64,000 nucleotides of DNA from Enterobacteriaceae bacterium RIT714 (GCA_009668015.1 WJYB01000001.1:434001-498000), one strand, 5' to 3'. Positions 27,836 through 37,776 are shown, numbered from the stretch's first letter. Notes: generated by a model not told the origin, from the letters alone. Translations and numbers: made by a program.

Positions 27836-28735
27836 ATGACGCGTAAAGACGGGCTGCTGGCGTTGCTGGTGGTCGTGGTATGGGGACTCAATTTTGTGGT
27901 CATCAAGGTGGGTTTGCATAACATGCCGCCGCTGATGCTGGCCGGTTTACGTTTTTTACTGGTGGCTTTCCCGGCGCTGTTTTTTGTTGCCCGTCCCAAA
28001 ATCCCGTTCCGTCTGCTGCTCGGCTACGGTCTGACGATTAGCTTTGGTCAGTTCGCCTTTCTGTTTTGCGCCATAAAGTTCGGCATGCCGGCCGGTCTGG
28101 CGTCGCTGGTGTTACAGGCGCAGGCCTTCTTCACCATCATTCTGGGCGCGTTTGTCTTTGGCGAACGCCTGCAGGGCAAACAGCTGGCGGGAATTACGCT
28201 CGCGGTATTTGGCGTGCTGGTGCTGGCTGAAGCCAGTCTGAACGGACAACATGTGGCCTTGCTGGGCTTTATGCTGACCCTGGCGGCGGGACTGAGCTGG
28301 GCGTGCGGCAATATTTTCAATAAGTTGATTATGCAGCATGAGACCCATCCGCCGGTGATGTCATTGGTGGTCTGGAGTGCGTTGATTCCGGTCATCCCGT
28401 TTATGGTGGCGTCTCTGCTGTTCGACGGTCCGGCGCTGATGCTTAAAAGCCTGGTGGAGATCGATCTGACCACCATTCTGTCGCTGGTGTATCTGGCGTT
28501 TGTTGCCACCATCGTGGGTTACGGCATCTGGGGCACGCTGCTTGGGCGCTACGAGACGTGGCGGGTGGCGCCATTATCCCTGCTGGTTCCGGTGGTAGGC
28601 CTGGCCAGTGCGGCACTATTGCTGGATGAAAAACTGACGGTATTACAGCTGCTGGGCGCCGTGCTGATTATGGCGGGGCTGTACATTAATGTGTTTGGCT
28701 TGCGTCTGCGCCGTGCGGCGCGAGTCAGGGGATGA
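27836..28735 (+). CDS. eamA: O-acetylserine/cysteine exporter EamA (YdeD)
   Basis: 299 residues, the same length as E. coli EamA, with ten membrane segments in two EamA repeats. It starts LLALLVVVVWGLNFVVIKVG, and GYGIWGTLLGRYETWRVAPL matches the C-terminal repeat. It exports cysteine-pathway metabolites. It lies between ydeE and marB exactly as in E. coli. Confidence 0.95.
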   Translation: MTRKDGLLALLVVVVWGLNFVVIKVGLHNMPPLMLAGLRFLLVAFPALFFVARPKIPFRLLLGYGLTISFGQFAFLFCAIKFGMPAGLASLVLQAQAFFTIILGAFVFGERLQGKQLAGITLAVFGVLVLAEASLNGQHVALLGFMLTLAAGLSWACGNIFNKLIMQHETHPPVMSLVVWSALIPVIPFMVASLLFDGPALMLKSLVEIDLTTILSLVYLAFVATIVGYGIWGTLLGRYETWRVAPLSLLVPVVGLASAALLLDEKLTVLQLLGAVLIMAGLYINVFGLRLRRAARVRG

Positions 28736-28758
28736 AAAAAGCCCCGCCAACGCGGGGC
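28736..28758 (-). terminator. Terminator of the marRAB operon
   Basis: On the reverse strand a 7-bp stem (28752-28758 with 28741-28747, loop of four) runs into five T residues (28736-28740). It lies ten bases past the marB stop and overlaps the region just after eamA. Confidence 0.9.
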
Positions 28759-28767
28759 AAAAACGAA

Positions 28768-28986
28768 TCAGAGGTCGTGCTGATTGTAATAGGGCACGCC
28801 TAATTCGTCGGATTTATCGCTACCCGCACCCATATGATTAAAATCAAAAGGCGACTGTTCGTGTGCGGTAGACACAACTATCGCGTTGCGACCGTTTTGC
28901 TGCGTAGCGTGGGTGGTTTGCTCCGCAAAAGTCTGGCCGGAGACCAGCACCAGCAAGGTGAGGGCGGCGGAGGCGGTAAATTTCAT
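28768..28986 (-). CDS. marB: MarB, small periplasmic protein of the mar operon
   Basis: 72 residues with a signal peptide (1-21, ending TFA). The conserved C-terminal part SPFDFNHMGAGSDKSDELGVPYYNQ matches MarB. In E. coli it lowers marA transcription by an indirect route. It is the third gene of marRAB, 31 bases after marA, just before the terminator. Confidence 0.93.
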   Translation of the reverse strand: MKFTASAALTLLVLVSGQTFAEQTTHATQQNGRNAIVVSTAHEQSPFDFNHMGAGSDKSDELGVPYYNQHDL

Positions 28987-29017
28987 GATTTCCTCGGTTA
29001 CGTCTTATTACAGGCGA

Positions 29018-29401
29018 TTAGCAGTTACAGTGTGTGAGTGGATGCAGATATCGGGATTCGCCGGGCATACTGGTGATCCGGTATTTATGCGGCGGCACGT
29101 CGAAATAGTTCTTGAACGTGCGGGTCAGGGTCTGTTGCGATTCAAACCCATAACGCTCTGCCAGATACAGGATCGGCTCGTTACTCTCTTTCAGCTTCTG
29201 CGCAATTTCCGTCAGCTTGCGGCTGCGAATGTATTGCCCTAATGAATGACCGGTCTCTTTTTTAAACATCCGTTGCAGGTGCCATTTTGAGTAACCTGAA
29301 CGCTCAGACACTTTCTCAAGTGAGAGCGGCGATTCCAGGTTATCTTCGATCCAGTCCAAAATGCTATGAATAGTGATGGCGTCATTATTGCGTCTGGACA
29401 T
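29018..29401 (-). CDS. marA: MarA, AraC-family activator of multiple antibiotic resistance
   Basis: 127 residues, the same length as E. coli MarA. Both helix-turn-helix motifs are intact ([19 protein letters not shown] near 30-50, [21 protein letters not shown] near 78-100). It binds marboxes and activates efflux and porin-repressing genes. The ATG at 29401 is used; the codons just upstream read TTG ACG, whereas E. coli has ATG ACG there. It follows marR by 19 bases. Confidence 0.96.
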   Translation of the reverse strand: MSRRNNDAITIHSILDWIEDNLESPLSLEKVSERSGYSKWHLQRMFKKETGHSLGQYIRSRKLTEIAQKLKESNEPILYLAERYGFESQQTLTRTFKNYFDVPPHKYRITSMPGESRYLHPLTHCNC

Positions 29402-29420
29402 CGTCAATACCTCTTTCTGT

Positions 29421-29855
29421 TTACGGCAGGATTTTCTTAAGCAAATGCTCAAGAGTGACCACTTCATCCGCCGATAAGTTTTTTGTTAATTCCTGATGCA
29501 GGGTTTGTCCTACTAACTCATGACATTGTTCGCACATCGCCGCGCCTTCGCTGGTGAGTTGCACCAGAACGCCGCGTTTGTCATTGGGGTTAGGTCGTCT
29601 TTCAATCCATCCTTTGCAGACAAGACGATCGAGCATGCGCGTGAGCGCGCCAAGATCGACAGAGAGCACCTTTTTTAACTCAACCGGTGTGATACACACC
29701 TGGCAGCGAATGGAACACAGCACTTTGAACTGGGTCGCAGTGATGTCCATCGGGGACAGATAGTCGTTGAGCAGGCGATCTTTTTTCTGGTTCACCATAT
29801 GAATAAGACGGCCCAGTGGAATAATTTCGTTAAAGAGATCACTGGTGCTTTTCAC
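29421..29855 (-). CDS. marR: MarR, repressor of the mar operon
   Basis: 144 residues from a GTG at 29855, the same length and start codon as E. coli marR; upstream in-frame ATG at 29885 would disrupt the operator. Winged-helix core [27 protein letters not shown] and wing [10 protein letters not shown] are conserved. Cysteines in LCSIRCQVC are kept, including the copper-sensing Cys region. It represses its own operon at marO and is released by salicylate-type ligands and copper oxidation. Confidence 0.96.
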   Translation of the reverse strand: MKSTSDLFNEIIPLGRLIHMVNQKKDRLLNDYLSPMDITATQFKVLCSIRCQVCITPVELKKVLSVDLGALTRMLDRLVCKGWIERRPNPNDKRGVLVQLTSEGAAMCEQCHELVGQTLHQELTKNLSADEVVTLEHLLKKILP

Positions 29856-29860
29856 AATGG

Positions 29861-29954
29861 TTGCCCTGGCAAGTAGTTTAATCACGGCAGATATTATTGC
29901 TCAGGCAAGTATAAGTCAATCGAATGTAAGCACCGATGCCACGATTTGCTAAAA
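29861..29954 (-). promoter_or_regulatory. marO: marRAB promoter, MarR sites I and II, and marbox
   Basis: On the reverse strand the promoter reads TTGACT (-35, 29914-29919), 17-base spacer, TAATAT (-10, 29891-29896). MarR site I (around 29895-29911, TTGCCTGAGCAA core) overlaps the spacer and -10. Site II (29861-29875, TTGCCAGGGCAA core) lies just before the marR start. A marbox resembling TTTAGCAAATCGTGGCATC is at 29935-29954, upstream of -35, for MarA/SoxS/Rob. The layout is the same as E. coli marO. Confidence 0.9.
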
Positions 29955-30112
29955 CGTTTCATGCACTTTTTTTGAGGTCTTTTAAATCATAAACATAACG
30001 CCTGGTTATCGTCCGCCAGCTGAAAATCCTGCTTACGTTGTCAGCGTGGCTCACCCTGGCCATTTCACCGTATACTAGGAGGGTTAATTATGGATAAGGA
30101 CGACAACTGGCT

Positions 30113-30778
30113 ATGATGGAATTATTTCAGGCAATTGGTCTTGGTTTGGTGGTGTTACTGCCGCTGGCAAACCCGTTAACCACCGTGGCGTTGTTTTTAG
30201 GCCTCGCGGGTAACATGAACAGCGCCGAACGAAATCGCCAGTCGCTGATGGCCTCGGTGTACGTTTTTGTCATCATGATGGTGGCGTATTACGCCGGTCA
30301 GGTGGTGATGAATACGTTCGGGATTTCGATTCCCGGGTTGCGTATTGCGGGGGGATTGATCGTCGCCTTTATCGGTTTCCGCATGCTTTTCCCGGCGCAA
30401 AAAGCGCATGAGTCTCCGGAAGCTCGGAGTAAATCGGAAGAGATGGAGTCTGAGCCTTCCGCCAATATCGCGTTTGTCCCCCTCGCGATGCCGAGCACGG
30501 CGGGGCCGGGGACGATAGCGATGATCATCAGCTCCGCTTCAACGGTGCGCGATGGTTCGACGTTCTCTGCCTGGGTGGTGATGGTCGCGCCGCCGCTCAT
30601 CTTTGCGCTGATTGGCCTCATTTTGTGGGCCAGTTTGCGCAGCTCCGGCGCCATTATGCGTTGGGTGGGCAAAGGCGGTATTGAAGCCATCTCCCGTCTG
30701 ATGGGTTTTTTACTGGTCTGTATGGGTGTGCAGTTTATTATCAACGGCGTGCTGGAAATTATTAAGACCTACCATTAA
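30113..30778 (+). CDS. marC: MarC, UPF0056 inner-membrane protein
   Basis: 221 residues, equal to E. coli MarC, with six membrane segments. [27 protein letters not shown] and [20 protein letters not shown] are signature stretches. Function is unknown; it was once linked to antibiotic resistance but is not needed for it. Divergent from marR across marO. Confidence 0.95.
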   Translation: MMELFQAIGLGLVVLLPLANPLTTVALFLGLAGNMNSAERNRQSLMASVYVFVIMMVAYYAGQVVMNTFGISIPGLRIAGGLIVAFIGFRMLFPAQKAHESPEARSKSEEMESEPSANIAFVPLAMPSTAGPGTIAMIISSASTVRDGSTFSAWVVMVAPPLIFALIGLILWASLRSSGAIMRWVGKGGIEAISRLMGFLLVCMGVQFIINGVLEIIKTYH

Positions 30779-30783
30779 CAGAG

Positions 30784-30808
30784 AGGGTGGCCTGAGCCAC
30801 CCTTTTTT
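30784..30808 (+). terminator. Rho-independent terminator of marC
   Basis: An 8-bp stem AGGGTGGC/GCCACCCT (30784-30791 with 30796-30803) is followed by six T residues, between convergent marC and sotB. Confidence 0.92.
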
Positions 30809-30819
30809 CTCTCTGCGAT

Positions 30820-32016
30820 CTATCCGCGATGCGGTTGTTCTTCCAGTGCGACAGGCCATTTGCGGAAGATCAGAATCGACCAGACAAAAGCCGCCAGCGC
30901 CGGAATGGCCCCGAGATAGCCAATCGACGACATCGAAATATGCAGGCTGATCTGATTTCCCAGCAGCGCCCCTGCGCCAATCCCCATATTGAAAATTCCG
31001 GAAAAGAGCGACATCGCCACGTCGGTCGCATCCGGTGCCAGCGCCAGCACTTTGACCTGCATCCCGAGGCCAATAATCATCATCGCGATACCCCAGAAAA
31101 TACTCAGCACCGCCAGACCCGATTCACTGTCTGCCGCAGGCATAAGCAACAGCAGGCACAGCAGCAGTACGCCAATTGCACCGCTGACCAACAGAGAGGC
31201 GTGTTGATTGCCCAGTTTACCGAACAGCACGCTGCCAATAATGCCCGCGCCCCCCAGCAGCAACAGCAATACCGTCGCGAAGTTGGCGCTAAACCCGGCC
31301 ACCACCTGCACAAACGGTTCAATGTAGCTGTACGCCGTGTAATGGGCGGTTACGACGACGACCGTCAGCAGATAGATGCTCATCAGTGCCGGACGGCGGA
31401 ACAGCAGCGGCAGGCTTTTGAGCGATCCGGAGTGTTCACTCGGTAATTTAGGCAAGAGCTTCACCAGACACAGCAGGGTGATTAATGCCCCCATGCCGAT
31501 GGCGAAGAAGGTGGTCCGCCAGCCAAAATATTGCCCCACGATGCGGCCAATCGGCAGGCCCAGGACCATCGCCAGCGCTGTACCGGTCGCCAACAGGCTT
31601 AACGCCTGAGCGCGTTTTCCCGGCGGAGCCAGACGAATGGCCAGCGAAGCGGTGATCGACCAGAAAATGGCATGCGCAAACGCAATACCAATGCGGCTTA
31701 TCACCAGCACGGTAAAATTCCACGCCAGGAACGAGAGCACATGGCTGGCAATGAACAACACAAACAGCCCGATCAGCAGCTTGCGCCGCTCCATCTGGCT
31801 GGTGAGCAGCATAAAGGGCAGGGACATTAATGCCACTACCCAGGCGTAGATCGTCAGCATAATGCCGACCTGCGCGGTCTCCATCTGGAAACTTTGCGCG
31901 ATATCGGACAGCAGGCCGACGGGAACAAATTCGGTGGTATTGAAAATAAACGCAGCAATGGCAAGCGTGACCACACGTAGCCACGCGACCTTGCGGGAAA
32001 CTGTGTTCGAAGGCAT
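30820..32016 (-). CDS. sotB: Sugar efflux transporter SotB (YdeA), MFS
   Basis: 398 residues (E. coli 396) with twelve membrane segments. [23 protein letters not shown] and [36 protein letters not shown] match DHA1-family SotB. The E. coli protein exports arabinose and IPTG. Convergent with marC, as in E. coli. The gene contains one KOPS octamer in antisense sense (31816-31823). Confidence 0.94.
   Translation of the reverse strand: MPSNTVSRKVAWLRVVTLAIAAFIFNTTEFVPVGLLSDIAQSFQMETAQVGIMLTIYAWVVALMSLPFMLLTSQMERRKLLIGLFVLFIASHVLSFLAWNFTVLVISRIGIAFAHAIFWSITASLAIRLAPPGKRAQALSLLATGTALAMVLGLPIGRIVGQYFGWRTTFFAIGMGALITLLCLVKLLPKLPSEHSGSLKSLPLLFRRPALMSIYLLTVVVVTAHYTAYSYIEPFVQVVAGFSANFATVLLLLLGGAGIIGSVLFGKLGNQHASLLVSGAIGVLLLCLLLLMPAADSESGLAVLSIFWGIAMMIIGLGMQVKVLALAPDATDVAMSLFSGIFNMGIGAGALLGNQISLHISMSSIGYLGAIPALAAFVWSILIFRKWPVALEEQPHRG
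31816..31823 (+). other. KOPS octamer
   Basis: GGGCAGGG on the plus strand, pointing to dif; inside sotB. Confidence 0.5.
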
Positions 32017-32192
32017 AGAGTTATCAGGGGTTCGTTGCTTAAAAGATGAGACAGCGATCTTAAAGCTTTAACTGTCTAAAATACAATCATTATGTGATAT
32101 GGATCGCAAAAAATACCTGACGCCAGTGGTAGCGAAAGGCGCTGTTTTCCTCGACTATAAGGAACAGATCAATAAAAACAGGCGGCAGGACA

Positions 32193-32981
32193 ATGCAGGA
32201 AATTGATTTTTATCTGGTGGATGCGTTTAGCGATAAAGCTTTTGGCGGCAATGCGGCGGCGGTTTGCCCGCTGGACGCGTGGCTCCCGGACGAAACATTG
32301 CTCAGTATGGCGAAACAGCACAATCAATCAGAAACGGCGTTTTTTGTCCGCCGCGATAACGAGATAGCGTTGCGGTGGTTCACCACCCAAAAGGAAGTCA
32401 ATCTTTGCGGCCACGCGACCCTTGCCGCCGCGTATGTACTGTTTAACGAGCTGGATTATCCTGACAAACGTTTGCATTTTGAAACCGCCTCGGGCCGCCT
32501 CATTGTGACTCGTCAGGGCGAGTGGCTGACGCTGGATTTCCCGGCGTGCCTCACTGAGCAACAGATACCTCCCGCCAGGATGATGTCGGCGCTCGGGATC
32601 GACCGCTATGTCGAAGCCCGCAAAGGCCGCGCCTGGGTCCTGGTGCTGGAGAACCGTCAGCAGGTTGAAGCGGTGACACCCGCTATCTCTGCCATGATCC
32701 CCGGCGAGCATAAAGTCTGTGTTACCGCGCGCGGGGAAGGCGAATACGATTTTGTCAGCCGGTTCTTTTCGCCTGGCGAGGCCGTCTGGGAGGATCCTGT
32801 GACGGGATCGGCGCATACCATGCTCATCCCATACTGGAGTGAAAAGTTGGGTAAAACGACGATGTTAGCCCGCCAGGTTTCCGCCAGAGGGGGCGATATT
32901 CGCTGCGAGCTGAAAGGGGATCGCGTACTGATGAGCGGACAAGCAACGCTCTATCTGAAAGGCACGCTCTTTTTGCGCTAA
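32193..32981 (+). CDS. PhzF-family epimerase/isomerase-like protein
   Basis: 262 residues with the two-lobed PhzF/diaminopimelate-epimerase fold. The first lobe begins YLVDAFSDKAFGGNAAAV, with the likely catalytic Glu47 in NQSETAFF; the glycine-rich CGHATLAAAY and EDPVTGSAHTML motifs are intact. Family members isomerise small acids (PhzF acts in phenazine synthesis), but no phenazine genes are present, so the substrate is unknown. It is shorter than E. coli YddE (297). SD AGGA precedes the ATG. Confidence 0.88.
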   Translation: MQEIDFYLVDAFSDKAFGGNAAAVCPLDAWLPDETLLSMAKQHNQSETAFFVRRDNEIALRWFTTQKEVNLCGHATLAAAYVLFNELDYPDKRLHFETASGRLIVTRQGEWLTLDFPACLTEQQIPPARMMSALGIDRYVEARKGRAWVLVLENRQQVEAVTPAISAMIPGEHKVCVTARGEGEYDFVSRFFSPGEAVWEDPVTGSAHTMLIPYWSEKLGKTTMLARQVSARGGDIRCELKGDRVLMSGQATLYLKGTLFLR

Positions 32982-33089
32982 TGCCGAATCCGCATAAACA
33001 GGCGGCGGTATGATGCAGGGATGGATTTTTATCGGCTGAAGTAAGGCTATTATCTTGCTGCGCGTGTCGTTATTTGTTCGTGTTTAAAC

Positions 33090-33108
33090 ATGCCCGCAGT
33101 GCGGGCAT
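33090..33108 (+). terminator. Probable terminator after the PhzF-family gene
   Basis: ATGCCCGC/GCGGGCAT (33090-33097 with 33101-33108) forms an 8-bp stem followed by TTGCATTT, 109 bases past the stop codon. Confidence 0.55.
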
Positions 33109-33208
33109 TTGCATTTCAGGGCTATCGCTGGCAGCGATAAGATAAAAGTATGAGTACCTCAACGGCAGGCGCAGCTATGTTGATAACAAACAACAAAAGG
33201 AGCCTGCC

Positions 33209-33691
33209 ATGTATTCCATTACCTCTGAATCCGCCTCTCACCCCGACATCCTGGCGCTGATTGCCGCACTGGATCGTTATCAATCGGAGCTTTATCCGGC
33301 CGAAAGCAACCATCTGCTCGACCTGACCCAGCTTAGTGCGGGCTCGCTGCTTATGATGGTCATTCGTGACAACCAGCTCAATGCGGTGGGTTGCGGTGCG
33401 ATTGTGTTGAACGGTGACGGCAGCGGCGAGATGAAACGGGTTTACATCGACCCGACACATCGCGGGCAGCGGCTGGGTGAAAAGCTGCTGGCTGCGCTGG
33501 AAGATGAAGCTCAGAATCGTCACTGCCACACGCTGCGTCTGGAAACGGGAATTAAGCAGCATGCGGCGATCCAGCTTTACGAGCGTTGCGGCTACCAGAC
33601 CCGCGCGGCCTTTGCCCCCTATAGCGACGATCCGCTGAGCCTGTTTATGGAGAAGGTGCTGGTCGCTGATGTTCGTTTAGCAGTGCTATAA
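33209..33691 (+). CDS. GNAT-family N-acetyltransferase
   Basis: 160 residues. Acetyl-CoA motif A is [17 protein letters not shown] (R/Q-x-x-G-x-G/A type), followed by [21 protein letters not shown] typical of GNAT motif B. Substrate unknown. The 3-prime end overlaps convergent ptrR by 47 bases, so its last 15 codons also encode the regulator's end. SD AGGAG. Confidence 0.87.
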   Translation: MYSITSESASHPDILALIAALDRYQSELYPAESNHLLDLTQLSAGSLLMMVIRDNQLNAVGCGAIVLNGDGSGEMKRVYIDPTHRGQRLGEKLLAALEDEAQNRHCHTLRLETGIKQHAAIQLYERCGYQTRAAFAPYSDDPLSLFMEKVLVADVRLAVL

Positions 33692-34523
33692 ACGCCTCCA
33701 GCTGGCGGGTCATTGCCCCGCGCCGCCACACCAGGAAAGTGGTCAGCCAACGCCAGTTTTCCGCCAGCGGCCAGGCCTCAACCTGATGATGCCCGGGCAT
33801 GCTTTCCAGCATAGAGCGGGGCATCAGCGCGATGCCCGCCCCGGCGATCACGCAGGCGAGCATTCCGTGATACGACTCCATTTCATGAATACGGCCCGGG
33901 GTCGAGCGATTGGCGTGGAACCAGCTTTCGAGGTGTCGCCGGTAGGAGCAGTTCGCCCTGAAGGCATACACATCGCGCCCGCTTACCTGCGTAGCGCAGG
34001 TGACTTTCTCGTGTCCGGCGGCGGTCACCAGCATCATCTCTTCCTGATAGACCGGCATACCTTCAAGCTCCGGGTGCGAGAGCGGCCCATCGACAAACGC
34101 AGCGCTAAGCGTTCCCTCCAGCACGCCGTCGATCATCGTCCCGGAAGGGCCAGTCGAAAGGGCAAACTGAATACGCGGATAGCGCTGATTATACTCCGCC
34201 AGCGATTCCGGAATGCGCACGGCCGCTGTGCTCTCCAGCGCGCCGAGCGCGAACAGTCCCTGCGGTTCATCTCCGGCCACCACCCTGCGAGCCTCTTCCA
34301 CCAGCGAGAGGATCTGTTTGCTGTAGCGCAAGAAGTTATGCCCGGCAGGTGAGAGACGCAGGCGCTGGTTTTCACGGATGAACAGCTCGACGCCCAGATC
34401 GGCCTCCAGCTGACGAATACGGGTGGTCAGATTCGACGGCACGCGGTGCACTTTCTGCGCCGCCTGGGTAATGCTTCCCGTCATGGCAACGGCGTTAAAC
34501 ATCTCAAGCTGAGTTAAATCCAT
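33645..34523 (-). CDS. ptrR: LysR-family regulator PtrR (YneJ)
   Basis: 292 residues. The start [40 protein letters not shown] is the PtrR/YneJ HTH, and the long match continues through [17 protein letters not shown] and [25 protein letters not shown]. In E. coli PtrR controls sad (and fnrS) in putrescine/GABA use. It is divergent from sad here too, with a 99-base promoter gap. It overlaps the convergent GNAT gene. Confidence 0.93.
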   Translation of the reverse strand: MDLTQLEMFNAVAMTGSITQAAQKVHRVPSNLTTRIRQLEADLGVELFIRENQRLRLSPAGHNFLRYSKQILSLVEEARRVVAGDEPQGLFALGALESTAAVRIPESLAEYNQRYPRIQFALSTGPSGTMIDGVLEGTLSAAFVDGPLSHPELEGMPVYQEEMMLVTAAGHEKVTCATQVSGRDVYAFRANCSYRRHLESWFHANRSTPGRIHEMESYHGMLACVIAGAGIALMPRSMLESMPGHHQVEAWPLAENWRWLTTFLVWRRGAMTRQLEAFIALLNEHQRPAPSP

Positions 34524-34622
34524 AGCATTCTCGATTCGTGAATAAGTTGGTTAATATTATTCATTTTTAAGAAATAGCAGAGTTCGCCACAATGAATCAA
34601 CTTTTATCACGTGGAGAATGCC

Positions 34623-36011
34623 ATGACTTATTCACCTGCTACTCATGCCCTGTCGGTTAATCCGGCGAACGGCGAAACCCTTTCGGCCTGGCCGTGGGCA
34701 ACATCAAACGACGTGGAACAGGCGCTGGCGTTAGCCGACGCTGGTTTTCGTCAGTGGCGCAATGAAACGGTCGCTGACCGGGCGCAGAAACTCCGCGCTC
34801 TGGGTGTCGCCCTGCGTGCTCGCGCTGAAGAGATGGCACAAATGATCTCCCGCGAGATGGGCAAACCCATTTTGCAGGCCCGGGCGGAAGTCACCAAATC
34901 CGCGGCGCTGTGCGACTGGTACGCCGAACAGGGGCCTGCGATGCTTAACGCCGAGCCGACGCTGGTTGAAAACCAAAAAGCGGTCATTGAATATCGTCCG
35001 CTGGGGGCGATTCTGGCGGTGATGCCGTGGAATTTCCCGCTGTGGCAAGTGCTGCGCGGTGCAGTACCCATCCTGCTGGCCGGGAATAGCTATCTGCTAA
35101 AACATGCGCCAAACGTGCTCGGCTCTGCGGCGCTCATCGGGGAGATCTTCGATGACGCCGGTTTCCCGCCGGGGGTCTTTGGCTGGGTAAATGCCACCAA
35201 TGAGGGGGTAAGCCAGGCGATTAACGACCGTCGTATTGCCGCCATTACCGTGACGGGCAGCGTGCGCGCCGGGGCGGCAATTGGCGCTCAGGCCGCCGCC
35301 GCGCTGAAAAAATGCGTACTGGAGCTGGGCGGTTCCGATCCGTTTATCGTCCTGAACGATGCGGATCTGGATCTGGCAGTGAAGGCCGCCGTCAGCGGAC
35401 GCTACCAGAATACCGGACAAGTCTGTGCCGCCGCCAAACGCTTTATCGTGGAAGAGGGCATTGCGGCACGGTTTACCGAGCGCTTTGTGGCGGCAGCGGC
35501 GGCTCTGAAAATGGGCGCGCCCGGCGAGGAAGCGCATTATCTCGGGCCGATGGCGCGGTTTGATTTACGCGATGAACTGCATCAGCAGGTTCAGGATACG
35601 CTGGCAGAAGGCGCCACCTTGCTGCTGGGCGGAGAGAAACTGGCGGGTGAGGGCAATTACTACCCGGCAACCGTGCTCGGCAATGTGACGCCGGAGATGA
35701 CGGCGTTTCGTCAGGAGCTGTTTGGCCCGGTGGCGACTATCACCATTGCGCAGGATGCGGATCACGCGCTGGCGCTGGCTAACGACAGCGATTTTGGCTT
35801 ATCGGCAACCGTCTTTACTGCCGATCAACAGCGGGCGGATGCGTTTGCACGTCAGCTGGAGTGCGGTGGGGTGTTTATCAATGGCTTCAGCGCCAGCGAT
35901 GCCCGCGTGGCCTTTGGCGGCGTGAAAAAAAGCGGCTTTGGTCGTGAACTGTCCCACTTTGGTTTGCATGAGTTCTGCAATATCCAGACGGTGTGGAAAG
36001 ACCGCGTATAG
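34623..36011 (+). CDS. sad: Succinate semialdehyde dehydrogenase, NAD(P)-dependent (Sad/YneI)
   Basis: 462 residues from the ATG at 34623, the same as E. coli Sad; an ATG at 34611 gives four extra residues. The aldehyde dehydrogenase fold shows PWNFPLWQVLR, VTGSVRAGAAIG, the catalytic Glu in LELGGSDP and the nucleophile Cys in NTGQVCAAAKRF. It oxidises succinate semialdehyde to succinate, the last step of GABA and putrescine breakdown. Probably regulated by divergent PtrR. It would complement the PuuE/GabT-like aminotransferase at 60.6-61.9 kb. Confidence 0.95.
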   Translation: MTYSPATHALSVNPANGETLSAWPWATSNDVEQALALADAGFRQWRNETVADRAQKLRALGVALRARAEEMAQMISREMGKPILQARAEVTKSAALCDWYAEQGPAMLNAEPTLVENQKAVIEYRPLGAILAVMPWNFPLWQVLRGAVPILLAGNSYLLKHAPNVLGSAALIGEIFDDAGFPPGVFGWVNATNEGVSQAINDRRIAAITVTGSVRAGAAIGAQAAAALKKCVLELGGSDPFIVLNDADLDLAVKAAVSGRYQNTGQVCAAAKRFIVEEGIAARFTERFVAAAAALKMGAPGEEAHYLGPMARFDLRDELHQQVQDTLAEGATLLLGGEKLAGEGNYYPATVLGNVTPEMTAFRQELFGPVATITIAQDADHALALANDSDFGLSATVFTADQQRADAFARQLECGGVFINGFSASDARVAFGGVKKSGFGRELSHFGLHEFCNIQTVWKDRV

Positions 36012-36030
36012 CGTCAGTCTGCCCGCCACA

Positions 36031-36066
36031 ACAGAGGCCTTCGCACTGAAGGCCTCTGTCATTTTT
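36031..36066 (+). terminator. Rho-independent terminator of sad
   Basis: A perfect 11-bp stem (36031-36041 with 36049-36059) is followed by CATTTTT. Confidence 0.92.
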
Positions 36067-36135
36067 CCGTCATGGTTCTGTCATTTACGTTTCGTAGACT
36101 CGCTCGCGTCTAACGTATTGTTACAGAAGAATATT

Positions 36136-37713
36136 ATGAACCTAACGCAAATTTTCCGCCGTATTGGTCAGCGCCAGTTTGGTCTGCTGGCCGGCATTTT
36201 TTGTATTATTGCGCTCTTTTCCGCCCTGCAACTCACCTCGTCGATTTTGCTCTCCTCATCGCTACGCGATGCGCAACGTAATGAACAACATAATCAGCTG
36301 GCGCAACAGCAGCAGAGCAAGCTGGATCTGGCGCGCGTCTCCCTGCTGGCGGCGAGCGATTTGCTTAATCGTTCGGGCGTCTATTTTATGCAGGATAAAG
36401 AGACCGGCTCAGAAGGGAGCTGGCACAGTCTGATGGATGAAGCGCAAAAGGCGCTCAGTGCCTCGCAGCAGGCGTGGAAGGGCTGGATGGCGCTTAACCC
36501 GCCGAAAGACGAAGCGCTGGTCAATAGCTATCAGCTGTTCTTTGGCGCAATCAACGAACAGGCGGAAGGGCTGGTCAAAACGAATTCGATTGACGCCTTT
36601 TTTGCTGTGCCCGCGCAGGCGTTTCAAACGGACTTTAACGATAATTATGCCCGCTGGCAGCAGATCAGCGAACAGCAGGCTAACGAAGGGCGACAGTCGC
36701 TGATGGCGCGCTTGTCCGGACTCCAGTCGCTGTTTCTGCTCGCGCCCGTGGTGTTGCTGCTGATTGCCGTGGCGGTCTGGTTTGGCATGTCGCGCTGGGT
36801 AATCACCCCGCTGCGTCGGCTGATTGCCCATATCGATCGGCTCGCGGCAGGCGATCTCTCCGCGATGCCGCCCGGGGTCACCTGCTTTAACCGTGAAATC
36901 GGACAGCTGAGCGTCAGTATTAGCACTATGCAACGTGGACTGCAGAAGCTGGTGACTCAGGTCAGCGAGGCCACAAGCTCGATGGTAGAGAACATCGGTT
37001 CGCTGGCGGAGGGGAATCAGAAGCTCTATCAGCAGTCAGCGCGACAGACTCAGGAGCTGAGTGACGTGACCGCGCATATCGCCACGCTGGAAACGCATGT
37101 CGAAGGCAATACTGGCTATGCAAAGCTTGCCAGCTCGCGTGCCGACGAAGCGCGTCAGACGGCAGCGGGGGGCGATATGATGATGTCCACCGTCAATGCT
37201 TCAATGCAGGCGATAGTGGAGCGCGCCTCGGAGATGCGCGGCATTGTCGCAATGATCGATAGCGTGGCATTTCAGACCAATATTCTGGCGCTCAACGCCG
37301 CCATCGAGGCCGCGCATGCCGGTAACCAGGGGCGCGGTTTTGCGGTGGTGGCCCGTGAGGTGGGCCTGCTGGCAAGAAAGAGTAGCCATTCGACGCAGAC
37401 CATCCAGCAGTTGATCAATCACTCTTTACAGGGGATTGAGGACGGCTCAAAAGCGGTAAACCGGCTGGAGCAGAATTTGCAGCAGGTCACCGGGCTGGTG
37501 GCCAATCTGAGCGGCCTGCTGGATGATATTTCTGCCGCCACCCTGAACCAGGGGGAGAGCATCAGCCAGATGACCCGCCAGCTTCAGGCGCTGAATCAGG
37601 TAGCCAGACAGACTGACGAACTGGTGACAACGGCCTCGGAAGCATCCAGCCGCTTGCATGATAAGTCCTGTCTGCTGATGCATGCGGTCTCGCGTTTTCG
37701 TCTTCCTGCCTGA
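36136..37713 (+). CDS. Methyl-accepting chemotaxis protein
   Basis: 525 residues. A cytoplasmic start, TM1 (about 18-40), a periplasmic four-helix-bundle sensor (41-196), TM2 (about 197-216), HAMP (217-270) and a methyl-accepting coiled coil. The signalling tip at about 370-412 (MIDSVAFQTNILALNAAIEAA and GRGFAVVAREV) is canonical. The C-terminus ends in FRLPA and lacks the NWETF pentapeptide that tethers CheR/CheB, so it would need help from other receptors for adaptation. Ligand unknown. It sits between sad and glsB, which are neighbours in E. coli, so it is an insertion. Confidence 0.92.
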   Translation: MNLTQIFRRIGQRQFGLLAGIFCIIALFSALQLTSSILLSSSLRDAQRNEQHNQLAQQQQSKLDLARVSLLAASDLLNRSGVYFMQDKETGSEGSWHSLMDEAQKALSASQQAWKGWMALNPPKDEALVNSYQLFFGAINEQAEGLVKTNSIDAFFAVPAQAFQTDFNDNYARWQQISEQQANEGRQSLMARLSGLQSLFLLAPVVLLLIAVAVWFGMSRWVITPLRRLIAHIDRLAAGDLSAMPPGVTCFNREIGQLSVSISTMQRGLQKLVTQVSEATSSMVENIGSLAEGNQKLYQQSARQTQELSDVTAHIATLETHVEGNTGYAKLASSRADEARQTAAGGDMMMSTVNASMQAIVERASEMRGIVAMIDSVAFQTNILALNAAIEAAHAGNQGRGFAVVAREVGLLARKSSHSTQTIQQLINHSLQGIEDGSKAVNRLEQNLQQVTGLVANLSGLLDDISAATLNQGESISQMTRQLQALNQVARQTDELVTTASEASSRLHDKSCLLMHAVSRFRLPA

Positions 37714-37776
37714 CGTGACACATCAGCCTCTGTTATACTCGCAGGCCATTTTTGGCCTGTGGGCAAGGAGCAACGT

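Noticed and set aside
32193..32981. Phenazine biosynthesis from the PhzF-family gene
   Set aside because: No other phz gene is present; PhzF-like proteins are common stand-alone isomerases, so only the fold is claimed.
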